Assembly: GCA_900319835.1 (NCBI GenBank)
Contig: ONPY01000035.1
Location: 1 to 21,968, forward strand
Length of the DNA: 21,968 nt
Direction: 5' to 3'
Source: an uncultured Eubacteriales bacterium
GTDB lineage: Bacteria > Bacillota_A > Clostridia > Oscillospirales > Oscillospiraceae
Part shown: piece by piece, positions 8,997-18,614 of the stretch
Layout of the letters: every line of letters begins with the position of its first letter
Numbering within the stretch: position 1 is the first letter of the stretch
Position numbers and translations under genes: made by a program
Notes under the pieces: model-generated
The model's database searches: none
What the model was told of the DNA's origin: nothing
What the model saw: only the letters and a program-made list of their open reading frames with translations

Positions 8997-9025
8997 AAAA
9001 TACACCGATTTGCTATATTTGTCAA
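8997..9025 (-). promoter_or_regulatory. Promoter of the gltB-gltD operon
   Basis: On the minus strand a perfect TTGACA -35 box (9025-9020) is followed by a 17-base spacer and TATTTT (9002-8997; four of six matches to TATAAT). The expected start is near 8990, so the transcript would begin almost exactly at the base of the A1/G4 hairpin. The tandem 24-base repeat starts six bases upstream of the -35 box. Confidence 0.7.
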
Positions 9026-9031
9026 CCGCAG

Positions 9032-9080
9032 GTTTGATGTTATCCTCTGCCCGATTGTTTGATGTTATCCTCTGCCCGAT
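9032..9080. repeat. Tandem pair of identical 24-base repeats upstream of the gltB promoter
   Basis: Bases 9032-9055 and 9057-9080 are identical over all 24 positions (core GATGTTATCCTCTGCCCGAT) and separated by one base, giving a 25-base period. The block ends six bases from the gltB -35 box, the usual place for an activator binding site. The two copies would lie nearly on the same face of the helix at about 2.4 turns per repeat. Only two copies exist and there is no spacer of CRISPR size. A recent tandem duplication with no function is the alternative. Confidence 0.85.
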
Positions 9081-9179
9081 ACCCATATTCCGGGAGTTCC
9101 TGCCGCGTGGAGTTTGCCGTGCTCGACTCTTACCGATTCGTACAATGTGCTGAAAGATTCCATTCGGGTCTCATTCCCT

Positions 9180-9218
9180 GTCAATGCAAATCGCAGAAAG
9201 AGATTTGCGTCTATTGAC
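9180..9218. promoter_or_regulatory. Inverted repeat overlapping the glnA -35 box (operator candidate)
   Basis: GTCAAT-GCAAATC at 9180-9192 is mirrored by GATTTGC at 9202-9208 and ATTGAC at 9213-9218. This gives 13 matched base pairs with a nine-base centre and a four-base bulge (GTCT) on one side. The right arm includes most of the TTGACA box at 9214-9219. It lies upstream of the predicted start, so it is a DNA element and not part of the main transcript. A dimeric repressor or activator site is plausible; no specific protein can be named. Confidence 0.45.
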
Positions 9219-9242
9219 AAAGCGGATAAACGGGATTATACT
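9214..9242 (+). promoter_or_regulatory. Promoter of glnA and probably the downstream pur/car genes
   Basis: There is a perfect TTGACA (9214-9219), a 17-base spacer, and TATACT (9237-9242; five of six matches to TATAAT). The predicted start is near 9248-9250, a few bases before the A1/G4 hairpin and about 90 bases before the glnA ATG. It is the only strong promoter I see ahead of glnA and the purC-purA block. Confidence 0.8.
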
Positions 9243-9253
9243 CGCGAATGTCT

Positions 9254-9271
9254 TGAGACACTGGCGTCTCA
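9254..9271 (+). promoter_or_regulatory. ANTAR-type hairpin (antiterminator candidate) at the 5' end of the glnA leader
   Basis: TGAGAC (9254-9259), a six-base loop ACTGGC (9260-9265) and GTCTCA (9266-9271) form a perfect 6-bp stem with A1 and G4 in the loop. Bases 9258-9271 also form part of the 5' arm of the attenuator. Formation of this small hairpin, for example when bound by an ANTAR protein, would therefore block the terminator. The adjacent stem GAGGG/CCCTC (9272-9276/9285-9289) may be the second hairpin of the pair, but its eight-base loop (TGAAGTGC) does not show a clean A1/G4. Confidence 0.6.
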
Positions 9272-9309
9272 GAGGGTGAAGTGCCCCTCTGAGGCGCCAG
9301 TGTTTTTTT
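9258..9309 (+). terminator. Attenuator terminator in the glnA leader
   Basis: A 19-bp stem with one G-T wobble is formed by ACACTGGCGTCTCAGAGGG (9258-9276) and 9285-9303. The eight-base loop is TGAAGTGC, and seven T residues follow (9303-9309), then GTTTTG. This is a textbook intrinsic terminator about ten bases after the predicted start and 30 bases before the glnA ATG. No gene on either strand ends here, so it must act as a conditional terminator for glnA. Confidence 0.9.
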
Positions 9310-9339
9310 GTTTTGTTCCATTTTGAAAGGGTGAAGCAC

Positions 9340-11340
<2,001 letters not shown>

Positions 11341-11359
11341 AAACCGTCATTTTCAAGAT

Positions 11360-11404
11360 GCGGAGCGAGGAAAAATCTCAAAGGAGAAAGGCCCTTCGCT
11401 CCGC
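11360..11404. repeat. Palindromic intergenic repeat between glnA and purC (REP-like)
   Basis: GCGGAGCGA at 11360-11368 and TCGCTCCGC at 11396-11404 are perfect 9-bp arms around a 27-base centre. The right side reads CCTTCGCTCCGCGCAGGATG. It resembles the CTTCGCT(G/C)CGCTCAGGATGACA repeats that I recall scattered through many clostridial genomes, but I cannot test copy number here. No T run follows, so it is at best a weak terminator. It could tune read-through or mRNA stability between glnA and purC. Confidence 0.5.
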
Positions 11405-11438
11405 GCAGGATGGCATGATGAAGGAGCAGACTCTGTAT

Positions 11439-12149
11439 ATGAAAAAGAAAGAACAACTCTACGAGGGAAAAGCCAAAAAGGTATTCTCAACGGATGATCC
11501 GGCTTTCGTGATCGTCTCCTATAAAGATGACGCGACGGCGTTCGACGGGACAAAGAGAGGAACAATTGTCGGGAAAGGCGCCATCAACAATCGCATGACG
11601 AACCTGCTGATGCGGAAACTGGAGGAACAGGGAATTCCCACCCATTACGCGGAAGAACTGAATGACCGGGAGACGCTGGTCAAAAAAGTCCGGATCGTTC
11701 CGCTGGAAGTAATCGTGAGAAACATCTCTGCCGGCCATTTCGCCAGCCGCTACGGCGTGCCGGAAGGTATCGTATTTGAAAGTCCGGTCGTGGAGTTTTC
11801 CTACAAGAACGACGAGCTTCACGATCCCCTTCTCAACGACGACCACGCGATTGCTCTGGGACTTGCGACGCGTGATGAGATCGCGCAGATTCGGACAAAT
11901 GCATTGAAGGTTAACGAGCTGCTGAAGGACACATTGGCCGCGGTGGGCGTCACGCTGGTGGATTTCAAGCTGGAGTTTGGAAAGACCGAAGCCGGTGAGC
12001 TTGTCCTGGCCGATGAAATCAGCCCGGATACCTGCCGGTTCTGGGACAGCAGGACAGGCGAGAAGCTTGACAAAGACCGGTTCCGTCGGGATCTGGGAAA
12101 CGTGGAGGGAGCCTACGAAGAAATGAGCAGGCGCCTGCTGGGTTCATAA
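11439..12149 (+). CDS. purC: Phosphoribosylaminoimidazole-succinocarboxamide (SAICAR) synthase
   Basis: The enzyme joins CAIR to aspartate with ATP to give SAICAR in de novo purine synthesis. The 236-residue length is normal. The family start [14 protein letters not shown] is followed by [43 protein letters not shown] and [14 protein letters not shown], all standard SAICAR synthetase motifs. ATG at 11439 is chosen because the known family start begins there and AAGGAG lies 12 bases upstream (11421-11426). In-frame ATGs at 11415 and 11358 would add sequence with no family similarity that overlaps the palindromic repeat. It lies about 100 bases after glnA with no clear promoter between, and one base before purF. 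Confidence 0.96.
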   Translation: MKKKEQLYEGKAKKVFSTDDPAFVIVSYKDDATAFDGTKRGTIVGKGAINNRMTNLLMRKLEEQGIPTHYAEELNDRETLVKKVRIVPLEVIVRNISAGHFASRYGVPEGIVFESPVVEFSYKNDELHDPLLNDDHAIALGLATRDEIAQIRTNALKVNELLKDTLAAVGVTLVDFKLEFGKTEAGELVLADEISPDTCRFWDSRTGEKLDKDRFRRDLGNVEGAYEEMSRRLLGS

Positions 12150-12150
12150 A

Positions 12151-13584
12151 ATGGGAGTGCTCCACGAGGAATGCGGCGTATTCGGGATCTGTTCGCCGGA
12201 GCGGGCACAGCTTGCGGATCTGACTTATTATGCCTTGTCTGCCTTGCAGCATCGCGGCCAGGAGAGCGCCGGAATCGCCTTGAATGACGATGGGATCATA
12301 ACAACGATACGAGACGTGGGCCTGGTATCGGAGGTGTTCACGACCGATCGCCTGAAGAGCCTTGGCGAAGGGAATATCGCAGTTGGACATGTACGGTACA
12401 GCACGACCGGGAGTGACAGCAGACGGAATGCACAGCCGCTGCGAATCAACCATTACAAGGGGCAGCTGGCACTGGCTCACAACGGGAATCTGACAAATGC
12501 GCATATCCTGCGACATGAGTTGGAAAGCATGGGCTCCATTTTTCACTCGACAACAGACACGGAAGTGATTGCCTATATCATCGTTCAGGAGCGTCTCCGG
12601 GCCAACTCTATTGAAGACGCAGTTGCCAGAGCAATGGACCGGCTGGAAGGCGCATACTCCCTTGTACTTTCCTCTCCGTCCAAGCTGATCGCAGCAAGAG
12701 ATCCCCATGGGTTTCGCCCGCTTTGTATGGGGGCGATGCCCAACGGCGCCACTGTGTTTGCCTCGGAGAGCTGTGCGCTGGATGCCATCGGCGCCGAATT
12801 CATCCGGGATCTCCTGCCGGGAGAAATCATCACCGTCAGCAATCACGGAATGGACGTGGACAGATCTCACTGCGGGCAATTCCCGCAGACCCTCTGCGCT
12901 TTTGAGTACATCTATTTTGCACGGCCGGATTCTGTCATAGACGGCTGCAGCGTGCACACAGCGCGGCAGCGGGCGGGGAGAATCCTGGCCAGAGTACACC
13001 CCGCCGCCGCGGACGTTGTCATCGGTGTCCCCGATTCCGGTCTGGATGCCGCAATCGGATACGCCGCCGAAAGCGGGCTCCCGTATGGGATCGGCTTTGT
13101 AAAAAACAAGTATATCGGCAGAACCTTTATCGCACCGAAGCAGGAAATGCGGGAGCGGAATGTCAGCATCAAACTCAATCCCATCCGGGCAACCGTGGAA
13201 GGAAAACGCGTTGTTCTCATTGACGATTCCATTGTGCGCGGGACCACAAGCCGCAGAATCGTCTCACTGCTGCGAAAAGCCGGGGCGCGGGAAATCCATA
13301 TGCGAATCTCGGCACCGCCCTTTGTTTCTGCCTGTTATTACGGAACGGATATTGACAGCCCGGAGACTCTGATTGCAAACCATCACAGCGCAGCGGAGAT
13401 AGCGGCCATGATCGGAGCAGATTCACTTGGATATCTGCCGGTTGCGTGTGTCCGGGATCTGACAGGGAACAAATGCGGCCTCTGCACGGCGTGCTTTGAC
13501 CGCAACTACCCGACGGCGATCCCGGAAAACGCAGGAAAGTCTCGATTCGAGTGCAAAATCCACGAGAGTTGCAAAGGTCTTTAG
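12151..13584 (+). CDS. purF: Amidophosphoribosyltransferase (glutamine PRPP amidotransferase)
   Basis: It commits PRPP to purine synthesis by transferring the glutamine amide to give phosphoribosylamine. In the 477-residue protein, Cys8 (EECGVFGI) is the expected Ntn nucleophile after removal of a seven-residue propeptide. That form, together with the Fe-S cysteines, marks the Bacillus-type enzyme. Likely 4Fe-4S ligands are C249 (TLCAFEYIYFARPDS), C395 (SACYYGTD), and C445 and C448 (LCTACFD), with an extra Cys at 442. The PRPP loop VVLIDDSIVRGTT is at 354-366. ATG follows the purC stop after a single base and has no clear Shine-Dalgarno sequence, so translation is probably coupled to purC. 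The Fe-S cluster fits an anaerobe and is known to make the Bacillus enzyme oxygen-sensitive. Confidence 0.97.
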   Translation: MGVLHEECGVFGICSPERAQLADLTYYALSALQHRGQESAGIALNDDGIITTIRDVGLVSEVFTTDRLKSLGEGNIAVGHVRYSTTGSDSRRNAQPLRINHYKGQLALAHNGNLTNAHILRHELESMGSIFHSTTDTEVIAYIIVQERLRANSIEDAVARAMDRLEGAYSLVLSSPSKLIAARDPHGFRPLCMGAMPNGATVFASESCALDAIGAEFIRDLLPGEIITVSNHGMDVDRSHCGQFPQTLCAFEYIYFARPDSVIDGCSVHTARQRAGRILARVHPAAADVVIGVPDSGLDAAIGYAAESGLPYGIGFVKNKYIGRTFIAPKQEMRERNVSIKLNPIRATVEGKRVVLIDDSIVRGTTSRRIVSLLRKAGAREIHMRISAPPFVSACYYGTDIDSPETLIANHHSAAEIAAMIGADSLGYLPVACVRDLTGNKCGLCTACFDRNYPTAIPENAGKSRFECKIHESCKGL

Positions 13585-13596
13585 GAGGAGCCAAGA

Positions 13597-14688
13597 ATGG
13601 CAAAGCGCAGAAAAATCATTCTGGAGGACGGCAGGCAGTTTTGCGGAACCGCATTTGGCGCAGACAGCGACAGGGTTTGCGAAATCGTGTTCAACACCTC
13701 CATGGTCGGGTACCAGGAAATCCTCTCCGACCCGTCCTATACCGACCAGGCGGTGGTGATGACCTATCCTTTGATAGGCAATTACGGCATGGCCGGGGAT
13801 GACTATGAGTCTTTTCAACCAGGTATTGCAGCCATGATTGTCCGGGAATACAACGATGAGCCATCCAACTTCCGAAGCGCCGAAACCCTGGAGAGTGTCA
13901 TGCGGCGCTTTGGGATCGTCGGAGTAAGCGGCGTGGATACAAGAATGCTGACCCGTTCGATCCGGGACCATGGAAGCCGGAAAGCGCTGATTACCTCATC
14001 GGACATGTCAGCGGAGGAAGGGATGACCCTGCTGCGCGCAGCAGCGCTGCCCCGCGACGCTGTTTCCCGTGTCAGCACGCGGGAGATCTGGCACGCACAA
14101 AGCGAGCAGGAGCGGTTCCGCGTGGTGTTGATCGACTGCGGGGTGAAACACAATCTGATACGTGAATTGAACAGGCGCGGCTGCAGCGTAACAGTGGTGC
14201 CCTGGAATACAGATGCCGATTCCATCCGGGCCCTCCGTCCGGATGGGATTTTGGTGTCCAACGGCCCCGGCGATCCAACCGACGCTGCGGAACTGACGGA
14301 GACGCTAAGAGCGCTGATCGGAAAACAGCCGATATTCGGTGTCTGTCTGGGACACCAGCTGATCTCCCTGGCATATGGCGCATCGACATATAAACTGAAG
14401 TTCGGACATCGGGGAGGAAACCATCCTGTTCGAAATCTGGAGACGGGAAGAATCGAGATCACATCCCAGAACCATTCCTATGCCGTCTCCATGGACAGTC
14501 TGAAGCATACACGGTTGACGCCGACGCACATCAATCTGCTGGACGGCACGGTCGAAGGCGTGAAGTGTGAGGCGGATCGGGTGTTCAGCGTTCAGTTTCA
14601 CCCGGAGAGCGCGCCCGGACCGCAGGACAGTATCTATCTGTTCGAGCATTTTCTGGCTCTGATGGAGGAGGCGGGACAGAATGCCTAA
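13597..14688 (+). CDS. carA: Carbamoyl phosphate synthase small (glutaminase) subunit
   Basis: This 363-residue subunit releases ammonia from glutamine and channels it to CarB for carbamoyl phosphate, the precursor of pyrimidines and arginine. The N-terminal CPSase small-chain domain includes [20 protein letters not shown] and [12 protein letters not shown]. The class I glutamine amidotransferase domain includes SNGPGDP, nucleophile C250 in GVCLGHQ, and H335 and E337 in HPE. Length is normal. AGGAGGAG overlapping the purF stop gives a good ribosome site 6-8 bases before ATG. The last eight bases overlap carB, as expected for subunits made in equal amounts. A carAB pair inside a purine gene series is unusual and fits grouping by glutamine use. 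Confidence 0.97.
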   Translation: MAKRRKIILEDGRQFCGTAFGADSDRVCEIVFNTSMVGYQEILSDPSYTDQAVVMTYPLIGNYGMAGDDYESFQPGIAAMIVREYNDEPSNFRSAETLESVMRRFGIVGVSGVDTRMLTRSIRDHGSRKALITSSDMSAEEGMTLLRAAALPRDAVSRVSTREIWHAQSEQERFRVVLIDCGVKHNLIRELNRRGCSVTVVPWNTDADSIRALRPDGILVSNGPGDPTDAAELTETLRALIGKQPIFGVCLGHQLISLAYGASTYKLKFGHRGGNHPVRNLETGRIEITSQNHSYAVSMDSLKHTRLTPTHINLLDGTVEGVKCEADRVFSVQFHPESAPGPQDSIYLFEHFLALMEEAGQNA

Positions 14689-17600
14689 AAGGACAGATCT
14701 TCATAAAATCATGGTCATCGGGTCGGGGCCCATCGTGATCGGCCAGGCTGCGGAGTTTGATTACGCGGGCACGCAGGCATGCTATGCGCTGAAAGAAGAG
14801 GGATACGAGGTCGTACTCTGCAACTCCAATCCCGCCACGATCATGACAGATACGACAGTTGCGGATAAAGTCTATATGGAGCCGCTGACCTTGGAATATA
14901 TGGCCAGAATCATCCGCTTTGAAAGGCCGGATGCCATCCTGCCCGGAATAGGCGGGCAGACCGGGTTGAATCTCGCCATGGAGCTTGAGAGAAAGGGCGT
15001 CCTCCGGGAATGCCGGGTCGAATTGCTCGGAACGAAGAGCGGCAGTATTGAGCGTGCGGAGGATCGCGAACGATTCAAGGAGCTCTGCGAAAGGCTTGGA
15101 GAACCGGTGATCCCCTCCCGGATCACCTATGATGTGGAGGACGCGGTAAAAGCTGCACGGGAAATCGGCTACCCTGTCGTACTTCGGCCGGCCTTTACTC
15201 TGGGGGGAACAGGCGGCGGGTTTGCCGACAACGAGGAGGAACTGACCGAAATCGGCCGCAATGCCTTTCAACTCTCTCCCGTGCACCAGGTGCTGGTGGA
15301 AAAGAGCGTCAAGGGCTATAAGGAGATCGAATATGAGGTCATCCGCGATTCCAGGGATACGGCGATCACGGTCTGCAATATGGAGAACCTGGACCCGGTG
15401 GGGATCCATACAGGGGATTCCATCGTGGTCTGTCCCTCCCAGACGTTGACAAACAGGGAATACCACATGCTCCGCGACAGCGCACTGAAGATCATCCGCG
15501 CACTGGAGATCGAGGGCGGATGCAATGTGCAGTTCGCGCTGGATCCGAATTCCTTTCAATACTATCTCATTGAAGTCAATCCCCGGGTCTCGCGCTCATC
15601 CGCCCTGGCCAGCAAAGCCAGCGGCTATCCGATCGCCCGGGTCTCCGCGAAGATCGGCGTCGGTATGACGCTGGATGAAATCCAACTGGCAAACACACCG
15701 GCCTGCTTTGAACCGTCTCTGGATTACGTGGTGACCAAAATGCCGCGCTTTCCCTTCGACAAGTTCCCGGAAGCCAGCCGCCGCCTGGGGACGCAGATGA
15801 AGGCGACCGGTGAAGTGATGAGCATCGGAAGGACCTTTGAGGAGAGTCTGCTGAAAGCAATCCGGTCGCTGGAGACCGGTCTTTCCCACCTTCACAGCAG
15901 CCGCTTTGATGGCATGCGGACAGACGATCTCTTCGATGAAATCCGTGAAGGCCTCGACGATCGGATCTTCGCGATCTCGGAGCTGATCCGGCGGGGAGCG
16001 TCTTTGGAGTCGATACACAGTCTGACTGCGATCGATATGTTTTTCCTGCGAAAGCTTAGAAATGTTGTCGACGAAGAGGAAATCCTTCGGCAGCATCCGG
16101 GTGATGCGGAAGCGCTCCGCCGCGCCAAGCGGATGGGCTTTTCCGATCGTGAAATCGCCGCTCTCTGGGATACGACGGAAACGGAGGTCTTCTCCATGCG
16201 CCAGAGGAAAGCGATCGTTCCCGTTTATAAGATGATCGACACCTGTGCTTCAGAGTTTCAAAGCTATGTGCCCTACTTCTATTCCACTTATGAGGAGGAG
16301 AACGAGTCACCTGTCAGTGGGAAAAAGAAAATCGTGGTGTTGGGCTCCGGCCCCATTCGGATCGGTCAGGGAATCGAATTTGACTATTCCACCGTCCATG
16401 CGGTGCAGACCATCAAGCGCGCCGGCTTTGAGGCCATTATTATCAACAACAATCCCGAGACGGTTTCCACGGATTATACCTGCGCGGACAAGCTCTACTT
16501 CGAGCCCCTGTGCGTTGAGGATGTCCTGAATATCATCGCCATGGAAAAACCTGCCGGCGTTATTGCCACGCTGGGCGGACAGACGGCGATCAATCTGGCA
16601 GCGCCCCTGGCAGAGCACGGCGTGACAATCATCGGCACAGGCTGCGCGGCAATCGAGCGGGCAGAAAACCGGGACAGTTTTGAACATGTCCTTCAGCGGC
16701 TGCATATTCCACAGCCCCGCGGCACAGCCGTAACCAATGTGGCCGACGGTGTGCGGGCAGCCGGGGAGATCGGGTATCCTGTGCTGGTGCGCCCCAGCTT
16801 TGTTTTGGGGGGCAGGGCGATGCAGATCGTTGCGAAAGAGGAGGCGCTTCGCCGATATCTTCAAAGCGCAGTGGAGATCGACGCGGATAAGCCGGTGCTT
16901 GTGGACAAGTATATAAAAGGCCGTGAAGTCGAGGTCGATGCGATCTGCGACGGCGAGAATGTGTTTGTCCCCGGCATTATGGAACTGGTGGAACGCACAG
17001 GCGTGCACTCTGGCGATTCGATCAGTGTGTACCCCTCTTTCTCCATCTCCAACAAGGCCAAGGGGACCATCCTGCAGTATACCAAACAGCTGGGATTGGG
17101 GATCGGAATCGTGGGTCTGTTCAACATTCAGTTTATTGTGGATGAACAGGACCGGGTCTATATCATTGAGGTCAACCCGCGGTCCTCCCGCACCGTTCCC
17201 TTTCTCTCCAAGGCCACCGGCTATTCCCTCGCGGATATTGCGACGGAGGTTATTCTGGGGAAGAGCCTCCGGGCGCAGGGAATTTTCAACCTGTACCCCA
17301 CGGAGAGAAGACGGCACTATGTGAAGGTGCCGGTGTTTTCCTTCAGCAAGCTCAAGGGTACGGACGCTTATTTGAGCCCTGAGATGAAATCCACCGGGGA
17401 GGCCATCGGCTATGACGATCAGCTGAGCCGCGCCATGTATAAGGCGCTGCAGGCATCGGGAATGAAGCTTCTGAATTACGGAACCGTGCTGGTCACACTG
17501 GCGGATGAGGACAAGCGGGAAGCGCTGCCGCTGGTGCGGCGGTTTTATGAGATGGGCTTCAACATTGAAGCTACCGTCGGCACGGCAAATTACCTGAAGG

Positions 17601-17860
17601 AGCATGGGATCCGTACACGGATCCGCCGAAAGCTCAGTGAGGGGAGCACGGAGATCCTGGAATCGATTCGTGCCGGATATGTAAGTTATGTGATCAATAC
17701 CCGCGCCATACTCTCAGGCGTCCACTATGCCGACGGAATTGAGATTCGGCGCTGTGCCAGCGAGAACAACGTAACGATGCTCACCTCGCTTGACACCGTG
17801 CGCGTGCTGCTGGACGTACTGGAGGAAATGACGATTGGCGTTTCACGAATTGACGAATAG
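14681..17860 (+). CDS. carB: Carbamoyl phosphate synthase large subunit
   Basis: This 1059-residue subunit makes carbamoyl phosphate from bicarbonate, two ATP and ammonia from CarA. The duplicated halves are plain. The carboxyphosphate half has [21 protein letters not shown] near residue 10, [10 protein letters not shown] and [18 protein letters not shown]. The carbamate half begins at about 547 with [19 protein letters not shown] and has [11 protein letters not shown] and [14 protein letters not shown]. From about 935 a methylglyoxal-synthase-like allosteric domain follows ([19 protein letters not shown]), the site where UMP and ornithine act in well-studied enzymes. The start ATGCCTAA overlaps the carA stop. 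Length and motifs are complete, with no frameshift seen. Confidence 0.98.
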   Translation: MPKRTDLHKIMVIGSGPIVIGQAAEFDYAGTQACYALKEEGYEVVLCNSNPATIMTDTTVADKVYMEPLTLEYMARIIRFERPDAILPGIGGQTGLNLAMELERKGVLRECRVELLGTKSGSIERAEDRERFKELCERLGEPVIPSRITYDVEDAVKAAREIGYPVVLRPAFTLGGTGGGFADNEEELTEIGRNAFQLSPVHQVLVEKSVKGYKEIEYEVIRDSRDTAITVCNMENLDPVGIHTGDSIVVCPSQTLTNREYHMLRDSALKIIRALEIEGGCNVQFALDPNSFQYYLIEVNPRVSRSSALASKASGYPIARVSAKIGVGMTLDEIQLANTPACFEPSLDYVVTKMPRFPFDKFPEASRRLGTQMKATGEVMSIGRTFEESLLKAIRSLETGLSHLHSSRFDGMRTDDLFDEIREGLDDRIFAISELIRRGASLESIHSLTAIDMFFLRKLRNVVDEEEILRQHPGDAEALRRAKRMGFSDREIAALWDTTETEVFSMRQRKAIVPVYKMIDTCASEFQSYVPYFYSTYEEENESPVSGKKKIVVLGSGPIRIGQGIEFDYSTVHAVQTIKRAGFEAIIINNNPETVSTDYTCADKLYFEPLCVEDVLNIIAMEKPAGVIATLGGQTAINLAAPLAEHGVTIIGTGCAAIERAENRDSFEHVLQRLHIPQPRGTAVTNVADGVRAAGEIGYPVLVRPSFVLGGRAMQIVAKEEALRRYLQSAVEIDADKPVLVDKYIKGREVEVDAICDGENVFVPGIMELVERTGVHSGDSISVYPSFSISNKAKGTILQYTKQLGLGIGIVGLFNIQFIVDEQDRVYIIEVNPRSSRTVPFLSKATGYSLADIATEVILGKSLRAQGIFNLYPTERRRHYVKVPVFSFSKLKGTDAYLSPEMKSTGEAIGYDDQLSRAMYKALQASGMKLLNYGTVLVTLADEDKREALPLVRRFYEMGFNIEATVGTANYLKEHGIRTRIRRKLSEGSTEILESIRAGYVSYVINTRAILSGVHYADGIEIRRCASENNVTMLTSLDTVRVLLDVLEEMTIGVSRIDE

Positions 17861-17875
17861 AAAAAGGAGGCCATG

Positions 17876-18613
17876 ATGACAGCAAGAAACTGGCGTGACG
17901 AATACACCGGACGTGTGGAGTGGATCCGTGCAATGCTGCGGGAAAGCGGCGCTGAAGGTATCGTTTACGGAAACTCCGGCGGCAAGGACAGCGCCCTGGT
18001 CGGGATCCTCTGCAAAGCGGCCTGTGACAATACGGTGGGCTTGATCATGCCCTGCAGTTCAAAACGAAACTATCATCTGGACATGGAGGATGGGCTTGCG
18101 GTCGCGGCCCAGTACCGGATCGAAACGCGGGTGGCGGATCTGACTGCCGTCCGTGAGCAGGAGCTGTCCGTGCTGGGAGGAGCGACAGAGGTCTCAGCGC
18201 TTGCCGCTGCAAACCTCGCGCCTCGTCTGCGGATGATGACACTGTACGCGGTCGCGGCGTCTGAAAACCGACTCGTAGCCGGAACCGGGAACCGAAGTGA
18301 AGCCTATATGGGCTACTTTACCAAGTGGGGTGACGGAGCGTACGATTTTAATCCGATCGGCGATCTGACTGTGACAGAGATTTTCGCCTTTCTGACATAC
18401 CTGAAAGCCCCGCAGCAGATCATTGACAAGGCCCCTTCGGCCGGGTTGTTCGACGGGCAGACCGATGAAACGGAAATGGGCATCACCTACCGGGCTATCG
18501 ATGATTGGATCCTGCACGGGAAGGGCACAGAGCATGACCTTGAAGTCATGCGCCGCTTCCATGATAAAAGTGAGCATAAGCGCAGACCCATTCCGGTATA
18601 CAAAGGAGAATAA
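17876..18613 (+). CDS. nadE: NAD synthase, ammonia-dependent type
   Basis: The enzyme amidates deamido-NAD with ATP in the last step of NAD synthesis. This is a 245-residue protein with the N-type ATP pyrophosphatase loop SGGKDS at residues 34-39, GTGNRSEAYMGYFTKWGDGAYDFNPIGDLTVTEI, and a C-terminal KRRPIPVYK tail. No nitrilase-like glutaminase domain is attached, so it should use free ammonia or borrow it from another protein. Two ATGs lie in tandem at 17873 and 17876. GGAGG ends two bases before the first and five before the second, so the second is preferred. It follows carB by 15 bases and precedes purB by one base. Placement in a purine/carbamoyl phosphate operon is uncommon. Confidence 0.93.
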   Translation: MTARNWRDEYTGRVEWIRAMLRESGAEGIVYGNSGGKDSALVGILCKAACDNTVGLIMPCSSKRNYHLDMEDGLAVAAQYRIETRVADLTAVREQELSVLGGATEVSALAAANLAPRLRMMTLYAVAASENRLVAGTGNRSEAYMGYFTKWGDGAYDFNPIGDLTVTEIFAFLTYLKAPQQIIDKAPSAGLFDGQTDETEMGITYRAIDDWILHGKGTEHDLEVMRRFHDKSEHKRRPIPVYKGE

Positions 18614-18614
18614 A

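Noticed and set aside
9032..9080. Two identical repeats as a minimal CRISPR array
   Set aside because: The copies are separated by one base, so no spacer exists, and no cas gene or further copy is nearby.
9240..9310. T-box or purine riboswitch ahead of glnA
   Set aside because: There is no T-box AGGGTGGNACCGCG sequence and no purine aptamer core, and the leader is too short for either.
9114..9326. 70-codon plus-strand frame across the control region
   Set aside because: It runs through the glnA promoter and attenuator arms, and its end lies in the T run. There is no ribosome site and no similarity.
9313..9339. Upstream TTG start for glnA
   Set aside because: It would start inside the T-rich tail of the attenuator without a ribosome site, whereas ATG at 9340 follows AAAGGGTG and matches the family N-terminus.
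16307..17605. 432-codon open frame antisense to carB
   Set aside because: It lies wholly inside carB, which shows full motif conservation; composition is as expected of a shadow frame.
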